Assembly (NCBI RefSeq): GCF_001548035.1
Contig: NZ_AP014723.1
Location: forward strand, 2,418,001-2,482,000
Source: Sulfurospirillum sp. UCH001
GTDB taxonomy: Bacteria > Campylobacterota > Campylobacteria > Campylobacterales > Sulfurospirillaceae
Reading direction: 5' to 3'
DNA: 64,000 bases
Positions within the stretch are counted from its first letter, which is position 1; each line of letters starts with the position of its first letter. Positions 52,901 through 61,376 of this stretch are shown here, piece after piece. A model generated the notes under the pieces. The model did not search any database and was not told the origin of the DNA. It was given only the letters and a program-made list of their open reading frames with translations. The position numbers and the translations under genes are program-made.

Positions 52901-54322
52901 ATGCAAATTATCCTCTTTGTTTACGGACTCTCTTTTTTTATCTTAGGGGTTTTGGTTCTCTTTGTACAAACGAAAGAGAGTACCATTTTCTTCGCTCGCA
53001 AAATTTGGTTACTGGGTGTATTCGCACTTCTGCACGCTTTTGTCGAGTGGGTTTTTCTTTATATGTACCTCTATCCAAATTATGAATCTCTCTTAAGCCC
53101 TATAAAATTCATTTTGCTGTTACTTTCGTATCTTTTTTTATTTGAATTCTCACGTTTTATCGTCAGAGAAAGTTTTAAAGACAACACATCGAAGCTTCAT
53201 TTTCTGCATACACTCTATGCGGCACCCGTCATTTACATTATCAGTCTTTCTAGTCTTTTAGGATTGATTATCATACAACCTTCCTTAGATGGTGCCATTG
53301 CGGCTATTCGCTACACCTATGGCTTTTTTGGCTCTTTGTTTTTGGGTATTGGGCTCTATTATTACGGAGAATCGCTCAAAAAAAGCGAGTATGTTGAACG
53401 CCTCAAAATTTATTTTAAAGTACCTGGCGTTGCGTTTATTTGTTATGCTCTTTTAGCGGGTATTGCTGTTTCACCTACACAATATTTTCCAGGAAACACC
53501 ATCAATACCACATGGTTTTTAGAAACTTTTGGTATTCCTGTGCAGTTTTTTAGGGCACTCTGCGCCTTGGTTATTACTATCTGTTCTATCAAAGCCTTAC
53601 AGATTTTTAGTGATGAAACCCATCTGAAGATGGTCAGATCCCTCAAACAAATCAAGCGTTTTTCTTCAGATGTTTCACACGAACTCAAAACACCACTCAC
53701 GGCGATGAAAGGGGAAATCGAAGTTGCTCTTAAAGAGCCTAGAAGCCAAGAGGAGTACCAAACGATTTTACGCTCTACGCTTGAAGAAGTCGATACACTG
53801 CAAAGCATTGTTAAAAACCTTTTGATGCTCACCTATCTTGAAAAAGAGTCTTTGAAAACCAAATTTACCCCGCAAAATTTAGATGATGTGCTGCTTAAAG
53901 CGATTGAAGATCTTATCATCATTGGGTCGCAAAAAAATATTATATTTGAAATTGGAACCTTAGAATCCCTTGTGGTAAACGGCGATGAAATTTTGCTCAA
54001 AACCGTCTTTTCCAATCTCATCGAAAATGCGATTAAATACAGTCCAAACCATACCACTGTCTCTCTTTCACTCACATCTTCCAATCGGATGGCATGTTTT
54101 CACATCGAGGATGAAGGTAATGGAATTGATGAAGAAAAACTGAGTCTTATCTTTGAGCGCTTTTACCGTGCAGATGACTCACGCTCAAAACAAATCAAAG
54201 GGTTTGGACTTGGACTCTCCATCGTTCAGCAAATTGTTGATGTTCATGATGGAATAATTCACGTTAAAAATAGAAAGCCTAAAGGACTTGAAATCGAAGT
54301 CATGCTTCCTTTAGTTTCCTAA
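52901..54322 (+). CDS. Membrane sensor histidine kinase
   Basis: 473 residues. The N-terminal half (about 1-235) has seven membrane helices, so sensing is probably within or near the membrane. The kinase core has phospho-His in SSDVSHELKTPLTAM (about residue 260), N box FSNLIENAIKYSPN, G1 IEDEGNGIDEEKL, and G2 GFGLGLSIVQQI. No periplasmic domain is seen. Partner of the regulator at 52228. Overlaps the end of the convergent gene at 54311. Confidence 0.92.
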   Translation: MQIILFVYGLSFFILGVLVLFVQTKESTIFFARKIWLLGVFALLHAFVEWVFLYMYLYPNYESLLSPIKFILLLLSYLFLFEFSRFIVRESFKDNTSKLHFLHTLYAAPVIYIISLSSLLGLIIIQPSLDGAIAAIRYTYGFFGSLFLGIGLYYYGESLKKSEYVERLKIYFKVPGVAFICYALLAGIAVSPTQYFPGNTINTTWFLETFGIPVQFFRALCALVITICSIKALQIFSDETHLKMVRSLKQIKRFSSDVSHELKTPLTAMKGEIEVALKEPRSQEEYQTILRSTLEEVDTLQSIVKNLLMLTYLEKESLKTKFTPQNLDDVLLKAIEDLIIIGSQKNIIFEIGTLESLVVNGDEILLKTVFSNLIENAIKYSPNHTTVSLSLTSSNRMACFHIEDEGNGIDEEKLSLIFERFYRADDSRSKQIKGFGLGLSIVQQIVDVHDGIIHVKNRKPKGLEIEVMLPLVS

Positions 54323-54760
54323 AAGCAATTCGACCTCTTTTGCAGCAAAGGCAACGTAAAGATCGCATTTACATGCTTTACAATTTCCCTCTTTAAACTT
54401 CACGCCCGCATCTGAGGAGTTGAGAGAAAATCCCAACAAAGAAGCGCATTCACACGCCCCAAATGCCTTTTCAAAGTGCTCTTGAAACATCTGTACATTG
54501 TGATAGAGTGCATCCTTTGACTCGTTTGCATTTTTGCGTCCTTTAAGCAAAGAAAGCGCCATAATGCCACCACTTAATGCACCGCACAAGCCATGTTCTG
54601 TTCTAGCCATTCCACTCCCAAATCCTGAAGCTATCGCAGGAATAAGCGGCGAATCGATCCCATGCTTTTCAGCGACAGCTTTTAAAACTGCTTCGCTGCA
54701 GACATATCCACTTGAAAAATACTCTAGTGCTTTTTGTTCTATTGTTTCATTCATCTTCAT
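54311..54760 (-). CDS. C_GCAxxG_C_C family protein
   Basis: 149 residues of the family named for its spaced cysteines. Visible are YVCSEAVLKAV, GLCGALSGGIMAL, ACECASLLGF and GNCKACKCDLYVAFAA. The cysteines suggest metal or redox-cluster binding; function is not established. No signal peptide. ATG follows AAGGAAT. Lies three bases behind the cyclase gene on the same strand. Confidence 0.9.
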   Translation of the reverse strand: MKMNETIEQKALEYFSSGYVCSEAVLKAVAEKHGIDSPLIPAIASGFGSGMARTEHGLCGALSGGIMALSLLKGRKNANESKDALYHNVQMFQEHFEKAFGACECASLLGFSLNSSDAGVKFKEGNCKACKCDLYVAFAAKEVELLLGN

Positions 54761-54763
54761 TCC

Positions 54764-56197
54764 TTATGCAACAACGACTTGATCTTTGCCCGCTTTTTTC
54801 GCTTCATAAAGTGCATTATCGACTTTGTACACTAAACCATCTTGACTCTCTAAGCTACTAAGTTCCCCTAAGCCGATGCTCACTGTCAGGGGTTTTTGTA
54901 ACAACTGCGTCAACACTTTATCTTCTTTAATAGCCTGACACAGTTTTTGTGCGATCTCCATTGCTTTCTCAGGAGAAACATCTACAAGTAAGAGTGCGAA
55001 CTCTTCGCCGCCCCATCGAGCTATCATATCAGAAGCCCTTAGTTCCACTCGTAAGATGTCAGCAACGCGAATGAGTGCTTCATCGCCAATGAGATGACCA
55101 AACGTATCATTGACCTCTTTGAAGTCATCAATATCAATAAGAAAGAGTGTCAGTCTATTGATACCTTTTTTATAGAGCTTATAGAGTTTTTCAAAATGTT
55201 CGTTGAATTTTCTACGATTTGCAAGCCCCGTGAGAGCGTCTTCACTTGCCAGTTGAACAAGCTGTTTTTGGTAAATATTGATCGTGTAAAGAATAATAAA
55301 TGTCACCAAAACCGTCACTAAAATTGATGCTAACAAGTTGCCATAAAACGTCTTCTTAAGCTCATCGAGATACTCTTTTTTATTGATCTCAACAAAAAGA
55401 TGCAATTTGAGTTTTTCAATGTACTTGGTATTGAGCAGGTATTCACCGTCTTTGTCTTTATATTCAAATTGCGTCTGTTTTCCTTCAAAAATACTCTCTT
55501 CTATTTGCCTTAAACCCTCAATATTAGCAATATTTCCCCGTTTATTAAGCGCTTTTGAGAAGAGTGTCAACTCCCCTTTTTGATCCACGAAATAGACATC
55601 GTATTTGTAACGTGTCTTAAAGGAGTTTAGCATCTGTTCGATGTTTAAAAGTCTTACACCCACACCCGTTACACCGATCATCTCTTTTTTATAGTTCATC
55701 ACTTTGTAATTAATGAACATCACTAAAAAATCGCCTAAATTGGCATTGTGATCGAGGTTGATTTCATAAAGCTCACTTTGTTCTTTAAAGCGAAAGTACC
55801 ATGTATCGGCACTATTCTCTTTATTGATAACATCGATGAGTCCACGTGGATGATAATAGTTTTTTGTGACATCCGAGACTAGAAACGTTGTAAAGACATC
55901 ATATTTTTGCTGGATTTCAGTCAGATAGCGCACAATACCGTTTAAATCGGTCTCCCCTTCCATAATCCAATCACGCAGAAATGTATCGTTGGACATCAAC
56001 GATGAGACGAGAAGCGGCTCAATCATACGCTGTTGAATCTCAGTATAAATATTATCCACCGAAAGTGGCAAAGAGGTATTTTGCAGTTGCGCTTGCGTAT
56101 CGCGCACATTTTTGTGGTAATTGATGATGGAACCTGTAATGGAAACACCCAAAAGCAAGCTCGCTATAATAAGTACAACTTTGGTTTTTAATCGCAT
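54764..56197 (-). CDS. Membrane diguanylate cyclase
   Basis: 477 residues. TM1 (about 5-25), a periplasmic Cache-type sensor (about 30-285, with YYHPRGLIDV and VTGVGVRLLNI), TM2 (about 288-308), and a GGDEF domain (from about 325: DALTGLANRRKFNEHF, LIDIDDFKEVND). The signature is GGEEF (ARWGGEEFALLL), so it is active, and RASD five residues before it is an I-site for product inhibition. Makes c-di-GMP in response to a periplasmic signal. Confidence 0.94.
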   Translation of the reverse strand: MRLKTKVVLIIASLLLGVSITGSIINYHKNVRDTQAQLQNTSLPLSVDNIYTEIQQRMIEPLLVSSLMSNDTFLRDWIMEGETDLNGIVRYLTEIQQKYDVFTTFLVSDVTKNYYHPRGLIDVINKENSADTWYFRFKEQSELYEINLDHNANLGDFLVMFINYKVMNYKKEMIGVTGVGVRLLNIEQMLNSFKTRYKYDVYFVDQKGELTLFSKALNKRGNIANIEGLRQIEESIFEGKQTQFEYKDKDGEYLLNTKYIEKLKLHLFVEINKKEYLDELKKTFYGNLLASILVTVLVTFIILYTINIYQKQLVQLASEDALTGLANRRKFNEHFEKLYKLYKKGINRLTLFLIDIDDFKEVNDTFGHLIGDEALIRVADILRVELRASDMIARWGGEEFALLLVDVSPEKAMEIAQKLCQAIKEDKVLTQLLQKPLTVSIGLGELSSLESQDGLVYKVDNALYEAKKAGKDQVVVA

Positions 56198-56240
56198 CGC
56201 TTCTCCTTATTAGCGGCGATTATAACACAAAATAAGCACG

Positions 56241-56471
56241 CTATGACAACAATGTGACTATTTCATCAGCACTTAAAAGCTTACCACTACTTACGACTTT
56301 ACCATCCAGTACCAATGCTGGTGTTGATGTCACACCATACTCCATAATTTTCATAATATCTTCGACTTTGTCTATTTGCGCAAAAATACCTTTTTTTGCG
56401 ACAGCTTCTTTAACATTTGCCATCAATGTATGACACTTAGTACATCCTGTTCCTAAGACTTCAATTTTCAT
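56241..56471 (-). CDS. Thioredoxin-like small redox protein (MTH895 type)
   Basis: 76 residues. Active site GTGCTKCHTL (CXXC) near the N-terminus, cis-Pro in VTSTPALVLDG. This short thioredoxin_3-type family is often encoded with permeases of the ArsP/DUF318 type, as here. No signal peptide, so cytoplasmic. Starts within the end of the rhodanese gene (four-base overlap) and is the last gene of the operon. Confidence 0.9.
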   Translation of the reverse strand: MKIEVLGTGCTKCHTLMANVKEAVAKKGIFAQIDKVEDIMKIMEYGVTSTPALVLDGKVVSSGKLLSADEIVTLLS

Positions 56472-56929
56472 TTTTTCTCCTTATCTGTTTTGTACGCTTC
56501 TAAAAACTCTTTAGCATTTTCACCGCGTAAAAAATCTGCTGTTTTTAAAAGCCCATCATTGAGGTATTTTGCGTTATAACCATTTTGCACCAGAAAAAGC
56601 CTAGCAAGGTTTGATCGATCATTGTGCGGACATGCTGTAATGATGAGTTTATCTTTTGGTAATTCATGAAGACGTTTTGGAAGTTCATTTAAAGGAATAT
56701 TTTTAGCAAAATTCATATGCCATACCTCAAATTCTTCCGCAAAGCGAACATCCACTAAAATAGCTTTCCCCTCTTCAACAAGGGCTAACATATCGGGTGT
56801 TTTGATTTTCATAGCTTCACGTTCTTTATAATCAAATTTTGAAAGGTACTCATCAAAACTCACTTTTTTAATCTCCGTTGCACTCATCAACGTTGTCAGT
56901 GCCAACGCCATTAAAATTACTTTTTTCAT
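56468..56929 (-). CDS. Exported rhodanese-like protein
   Basis: 153 residues. Signal peptide MKKVILMALALTTLMSATE, then a rhodanese domain: ILVDVRFAEEFEVWHM and the active-site Cys in ITACPHNDRSNLARLF, six-residue loop kept. Could transfer sulfur or act as a thiol handler in the periplasm. Ten bases behind the permease gene. Confidence 0.9.
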   Translation of the reverse strand: MKKVILMALALTTLMSATEIKKVSFDEYLSKFDYKEREAMKIKTPDMLALVEEGKAILVDVRFAEEFEVWHMNFAKNIPLNELPKRLHELPKDKLIITACPHNDRSNLARLFLVQNGYNAKYLNDGLLKTADFLRGENAKEFLEAYKTDKEKK

Positions 56930-56938
56930 GGTCTTCTC

Positions 56939-57898
56939 CTATAAAAGCGCATTAAACAGATACCCAACACCCATAATTCCTAAAGCCACGATGCCAAAAA
57001 AGATTGCAATGAGTTTGATATGTAAAATACGTTTTAAGATGAGTGCCTCAGGCAGACTCAGTGCAGTGATTGCCATCATCAAACTAAGTGCTGTTCCAAG
57101 CAACATTCCTTTGGAAGTTAAAACCTCAATGAGAGGCATAACACTAGCAGCACTCGCATACATCGGTACACCCATGATAACAGCAAGCGGCACGCTGTAC
57201 CATCTATTCTCTCCCGTATAAGCCACTATCATTTCGGTAGGAATATACCCATGTATCCACGCCCCAACCCCAACTCCCAGTAGTACATACAGATAAATTT
57301 TGCTAAAAATCTCAGCGGTATTTTGCCACGCCTCTGCAAGACGTTTCGTGAATGAAAGGCTTATCTGTACCTCTTCTAGCTCGCCTTCCATGGGTTTAAC
57401 AGGAATCAGTACATAACGCTCTAGCTTTAATTTTCCAATCACATATCCACCCAAAATCGCAACCAATAATCCAAAACCAATATAAAGTGCTGTGATTTTC
57501 CAGCCAAACAGTCCAAACAAAAGTGCAATTGCAACTTCATTGTTCATAGGACTTGAAATAAGAAAACTAAAGGTAATCCCCATAGGAATACGCGCTTGCA
57601 TAAAGCCCAAAAAGAGGGGTATAGCTGAGCAGGAACAAAAGGGCGTTATGATGCCAAAAAGTGCGGCTAGGATGTTTCCCATAAACGTGCTTCTTCGCTG
57701 TAAATAGGCTCTGATTTTTTCGGTATTGAAGTAGGTACGTAAAAAAGAGATCAGAAAAATGATGCTGATTAAAAGAATGTAAATTTTTACCGTATCAAAA
57801 ATAAAAAAGTGCAATGCTTGTGCTTTTTGCGTTGTTGCATCGAGCCCAAAAACTCCATATACAAGAAAATCAACCATTTTTTCCCATAAATCAAACAT
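56939..57898 (-). CDS. ArsP/DUF318-family permease
   Basis: 319 residues with about eight membrane helices. Two Cys motif FCSCSAIPLFLGFMQ, then FSFLISSPMNNEVAIALLFG, and GVPMYASAASVMPLIEVL in the second half. The family includes ArsP, which exports trivalent organoarsenicals. Its place after arsC, ccdA and a thioredoxin lipoprotein supports arsenic or thiol-reactive substrate export, but substrate is inferred. Confidence 0.87.
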   Translation of the reverse strand: MFDLWEKMVDFLVYGVFGLDATTQKAQALHFFIFDTVKIYILLISIIFLISFLRTYFNTEKIRAYLQRRSTFMGNILAALFGIITPFCSCSAIPLFLGFMQARIPMGITFSFLISSPMNNEVAIALLFGLFGWKITALYIGFGLLVAILGGYVIGKLKLERYVLIPVKPMEGELEEVQISLSFTKRLAEAWQNTAEIFSKIYLYVLLGVGVGAWIHGYIPTEMIVAYTGENRWYSVPLAVIMGVPMYASAASVMPLIEVLTSKGMLLGTALSLMMAITALSLPEALILKRILHIKLIAIFFGIVALGIMGVGYLFNALL

Positions 57899-57907
57899 CT
57901 TTTTCCT

Positions 57908-58348
57908 TTATAAAATGATTTTTTGTTCTTTTAATTTTGCAATTAGTCGCTCATAGTTAGTTGCACCAATGTGTCTATCGCTCTCTGTCCCTTTGGCATC
58001 GAGGTAAACTTGTGTCGGAATCATCTGTATCTTATAATCACGAATCGCTTGTTGTTCATTGCGAACTTCAATAAAATAGATTGCACTTTGTGGATATTCT
58101 TGCTTGACACGATAGAGGAGTTTTCCCATCTCAACACACGAAGCACAACTGGTCGAACCAAACTCTAAGAGCATCGGTTTTGTACCTATATGAGGGACAA
58201 TCTGTGCATAAGGAGTTGCCTCTAACATCAAAGAGCTCTCGTGCGTCTGTTTCAAAGAAGATACCGCAGGCGTTTTGGATTCTACTTTTGGTTCACCACA
58301 GCCCACCAAAACGAAGGTTAATACAGCTAAAACAATTATTTTTTTCAT
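57908..58348 (-). CDS. Thioredoxin-fold lipoprotein
   Basis: 146 residues. Lipobox VLVGCGEP after a short signal peptide. Thioredoxin domain with active site STSCASCVEMGKLL (CXXC) and cis-Pro in QMIPTQVYLD. Anchored in the periplasm, it should receive electrons from the CcdA-like protein encoded just upstream. Confidence 0.9.
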   Translation of the reverse strand: MKKIIVLAVLTFVLVGCGEPKVESKTPAVSSLKQTHESSLMLEATPYAQIVPHIGTKPMLLEFGSTSCASCVEMGKLLYRVKQEYPQSAIYFIEVRNEQQAIRDYKIQMIPTQVYLDAKGTESDRHIGATNYERLIAKLKEQKIIL

Positions 58349-58356
58349 CTTTTTTC

Positions 58357-59064
58357 CTAAAATACAAGGTACGTTTGATAGAGAAAATAAACGCCAATTC
58401 CCACTAAAATCACTATAAAAATGCCATTAATAAAACGGCTAAGGCTACTGATTTTTTTACTGGAAACGACACTTTGTGTAAATCCAAGCGATGTTCCAGC
58501 CACCAACAGCAACATCCCATGCCCTATGGCAAATGCTAAAACAAGGGCGTAGGAATAAACCCAACCGCTCTGACTTGCAATGGTGATGATGGCAACCAAA
58601 GGAGCAGAGGCACACGGCGTACTTACCAATCCAAAAATAAGCCCAATGATGATTGCTCCAAAGAGTTTGAGCTTTAAAAACTTACGTGCAACTTTCTCTT
58701 TGTCTAACACAGAAATAAATCCAAGGGCATAGGCAACCACTGTAAATGTTGCAAGTGCCGCGAGCAGATACGCCCAAAAAGGCGCAAGGGAGAGCATCAT
58801 GCCCATCTTGGAAACCAGAAGCATCAACAGTGAAAAACTGATGACCAAGCCCAAAACAAACAGAAGCGAGTATTGGTAAATAAAGACTTTTTTCTGCTTT
58901 GGAGTGAGATCGCCTGAAAGCCCCAAAGCACTCGCAGCAAGCAGAGGCAAAGTGATGATGGAACATGGAGCGAGTGAGGTCAAAAGACCAATGCCAAATG
59001 AAGCAACAATCGCCCACACCCCAAACTGTGAAGTCATTTCAATCAGCATCTGCTCTGCATTCAT
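58357..59064 (-). CDS. ccdA: CcdA/DsbD-type membrane electron transporter
   Basis: 235 residues, six membrane helices. The two redox cysteines are in SLAPCSIITLPLL and VSTPCASAPLVAI. It passes electrons from cytoplasmic thioredoxin to periplasmic thiol proteins. Four-base overlap with arsC. Together with the lipoprotein downstream it makes a reducing pair across the membrane. Confidence 0.9.
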   Translation of the reverse strand: MNAEQMLIEMTSQFGVWAIVASFGIGLLTSLAPCSIITLPLLAASALGLSGDLTPKQKKVFIYQYSLLFVLGLVISFSLLMLLVSKMGMMLSLAPFWAYLLAALATFTVVAYALGFISVLDKEKVARKFLKLKLFGAIIIGLIFGLVSTPCASAPLVAIITIASQSGWVYSYALVLAFAIGHGMLLLVAGTSLGFTQSVVSSKKISSLSRFINGIFIVILVGIGVYFLYQTYLVF

Positions 59065-59459
59065 AAAAGTTTTTCTTTGATGATCGGTAGTAATTCGGCT
59101 TCAATCGCTTGATAGGTAAGAATAAACGCCCCATAATCTTTACCATCAGGATCAGAGAAACCAACATGGATTTTTTTTGTAAGACGAGGGAACATCGGAC
59201 AGGTTTCATGAGCATGGTCACACACAGTTACCACCAAATCAAAGTCAAGATTAATGACTTCATCCAAGACTTTAGAATGATACGAATCTTTCCAGATACC
59301 CTCTTCTTCTAAGACTTTTTTTGCATACGCATTCACTTTACCACTCGCACGTACGCCCGCACTGTAAGCTATGATGCCTTCTAATTTTGCATTGACCAGT
59401 GCTTCCGCGATGATGCTTCGACAGCTATTTCCTGTGCATAAAATCAGTACTTTTTTCAT
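59061..59459 (-). CDS. arsC: Arsenate reductase, LMW-phosphatase type
   Basis: 132 residues. P-loop ILCTGNSCRSIIAEAL at the N-terminus with catalytic Cys and Arg, and later cysteines in VTVCDHAHETCPMF for the thiol relay, then GFSDPDGKDYG. Thioredoxin-coupled ArsC type. First gene of a six-gene operon, 48 bases downstream of an ArsR-like operator. No arsR gene is in the window. Confidence 0.93.
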   Translation of the reverse strand: MKKVLILCTGNSCRSIIAEALVNAKLEGIIAYSAGVRASGKVNAYAKKVLEEEGIWKDSYHSKVLDEVINLDFDLVVTVCDHAHETCPMFPRLTKKIHVGFSDPDGKDYGAFILTYQAIEAELLPIIKEKLL

Positions 59460-59506
59460 ATTTTACCCTTCTATCCAATGGTGAAATGGTAGCATAAAAT
59501 TATCTT

Positions 59507-59528
59507 TATATCAAGATATATTGATATA
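59507..59528. promoter_or_regulatory. ArsR-type operator before arsC
   Basis: TATATCAA and TTGATATA, perfect eight-base arms with a six-base spacer, 48-70 bases before arsC. ATCAA-N6-TTGAT is the common half-site form for ArsR-family repressors. Confidence 0.65.
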
Positions 59529-59543
59529 TTAAATGCCTTGTTT

Positions 59544-60650
59544 TTAAAAATACCAATACAACTTTGTCCATAATGTATCTTGAACTAACTTTGAGCCATA
59601 TTCTGATCCTCGTTGCCCATCGTTGATGTTGTAAGAAATATCCAAAAGCATATTGTTCTTAAAGCTGTATGTCGCACCCAATGAGTTTTGCATTGATTTA
59701 TCTCCAAGATTGTAAATATTTTTATAGTAAATAGCTCCATAAAGCCAATTAAAGGGCTCTTTTTGTGAAAACTTATTCATAACATACTGATGATCGTAAA
59801 AAGGTTCCGATTTACTGCTTTGATTTTTTTGGTAAAAATACTCTGTCGTAATGGTAAGATCAAACGCTGTAAGATACTTAAACCCTAGCAAATAGGCATA
59901 GTCATCCTCACCAAGTGTTTTGGCAAACTCTCCATGTACTTCAATGTTCGTTTGAATATTTTTAGAAAAATCAAGCCCTACTTTATCGCTCTGTTCGCTT
60001 CTGCGATAGTAGATAAGATCAATATCCGTATCATACGCCAAAAAATAAGCTTTCATACCTACATGATTTTGTTCTTCTTGGCTAAACTCATCGTTCATAT
60101 GCTCATTACTTTTCATCACAATGAGATCAAAAGAGACATTGCGAATATTTCCATCATAACTTTTGTTATAACGATAATTTGCCATAACATAACCCTCGCG
60201 TGAAGCATCAGGATCATTTGGATCTTTTTTTCGATCAAAGAACGCTATCGGATTGACAAAATAGCCTTTCCCCCAGTTAGGCGCTTTTTTACCCACTTCA
60301 ATCAAATTATTTTGATCAAATTTATACTGCATAAACAACTGAGCAATGGTATATTTATCACTGTACGCCCCATCTATGTCATTATAATTGACCATCACCT
60401 CAGAATCTAATTTCAATGCGTCCTGAAAATAGGCAAACTTGACATCGCCTTCACTTGCATATGTCTTTATGCTATCTTTGTTTTTGGTATGAAACAGAGG
60501 TGAATCGTCATTGAGTCCTTGAAGTTTATTTTCACCTTTTAGATAACCGCTCAATGTATAGGGTTTGACCTCGATAGCATCAAGGTCAAAATCATAATCC
60601 CCTGCATGGCTTAAAATGGCTACACAGAGGATGAGAGGTAATGCTTTCAT
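59544..60650 (-). CDS. Outer-membrane beta-barrel protein
   Basis: 368 residues. Signal peptide MKALPLILCVAILSHA, then alternating amphipathic strands (for example YTIAQLFMQYKFDQNNLIEV and SLGATYSFKNNMLLDISY) and a C-terminal aromatic (LYWYF), as expected for a barrel. No known porin family recognised. Last gene of a four-gene operon, starting one base after the LolA-like gene. It probably forms the outer-membrane part of the system. Confidence 0.82.
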   Translation of the reverse strand: MKALPLILCVAILSHAGDYDFDLDAIEVKPYTLSGYLKGENKLQGLNDDSPLFHTKNKDSIKTYASEGDVKFAYFQDALKLDSEVMVNYNDIDGAYSDKYTIAQLFMQYKFDQNNLIEVGKKAPNWGKGYFVNPIAFFDRKKDPNDPDASREGYVMANYRYNKSYDGNIRNVSFDLIVMKSNEHMNDEFSQEEQNHVGMKAYFLAYDTDIDLIYYRRSEQSDKVGLDFSKNIQTNIEVHGEFAKTLGEDDYAYLLGFKYLTAFDLTITTEYFYQKNQSSKSEPFYDHQYVMNKFSQKEPFNWLYGAIYYKNIYNLGDKSMQNSLGATYSFKNNMLLDISYNINDGQRGSEYGSKLVQDTLWTKLYWYF

Positions 60651-61367
60651 CTATTTTCTAAACTCATGAACTTTGCCGATATTTTCAATGGTAAAGAGTT
60701 CATCAGAAACTTTACGCTCTGTAATCTTTCCATATACCATAATCGACTTATAGCCTTTATAGAGTGGCGAATCTGTCTCAATGACAGCAGCTCTGATGAT
60801 GCCGCCACCAAAGTCTTTAATATCTTTATAGTAAAGTGTTTTTATGAGCATCCCTGTTGACGTATAACAGGCGATTTTTGTGGGTGTGACTGTTTTTTTA
60901 TCGACTTCCATCAACAGTTTATCGTAAGCTACTGTCTCATTTTTAGCCTTAAGATCTAAAACAAGAACGGCTCCTTCATCTTTTTCACTTTTGATGTCAT
61001 ACTCCGCTGAAAAATCTAACTGCATAATATCACTGTTATTAAACACCCCACCTACCACACTTTGCATTGAAGTGATGCGAATCGGCTTGCCTACTTCAGG
61101 TAAATAGAGCCACATATTTTCATCAAGCCTTAGTGTGCTTCTGCCTTTTTCACTATCTGGTTGCAAAAATAAAGAGACAATTTTATCTTTGTCTTTTTTG
61201 ATTTGATAGAGCAAAAACTCTTTTTTACTCCCATCAGGCTCAATGTTAATCAGTTTTTTATAACTATCTGCAGAACTAGGGCTTAGCTTTTTATCGACCT
61301 GCTCCAAGATATTTTCAGCTCCAAAAAGAACCACTGCTGTCAGTAAAAAAAGTAGTGTTTTTTTCAT
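60651..61367 (-). CDS. LolA-like lipoprotein-sorting family protein
   Basis: 238 residues. Signal peptide MKKTLLFLLTAVVLFGAE. Core segments STLRLDENMWLYLPEVGKPI and GGVFNNSDIMQLDF match the outer-membrane lipoprotein-sorting (LolA_like) family. Periplasmic. Such proteins are found with RND or MacB-type transporters rather than the general LolCDE system. Ligand unknown. Confidence 0.87.
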   Translation of the reverse strand: MKKTLLFLLTAVVLFGAENILEQVDKKLSPSSADSYKKLINIEPDGSKKEFLLYQIKKDKDKIVSLFLQPDSEKGRSTLRLDENMWLYLPEVGKPIRITSMQSVVGGVFNNSDIMQLDFSAEYDIKSEKDEGAVLVLDLKAKNETVAYDKLLMEVDKKTVTPTKIACYTSTGMLIKTLYYKDIKDFGGGIIRAAVIETDSPLYKGYKSIMVYGKITERKVSDELFTIENIGKVHEFRK

Positions 61368-61376
61368 ACAAATCTC

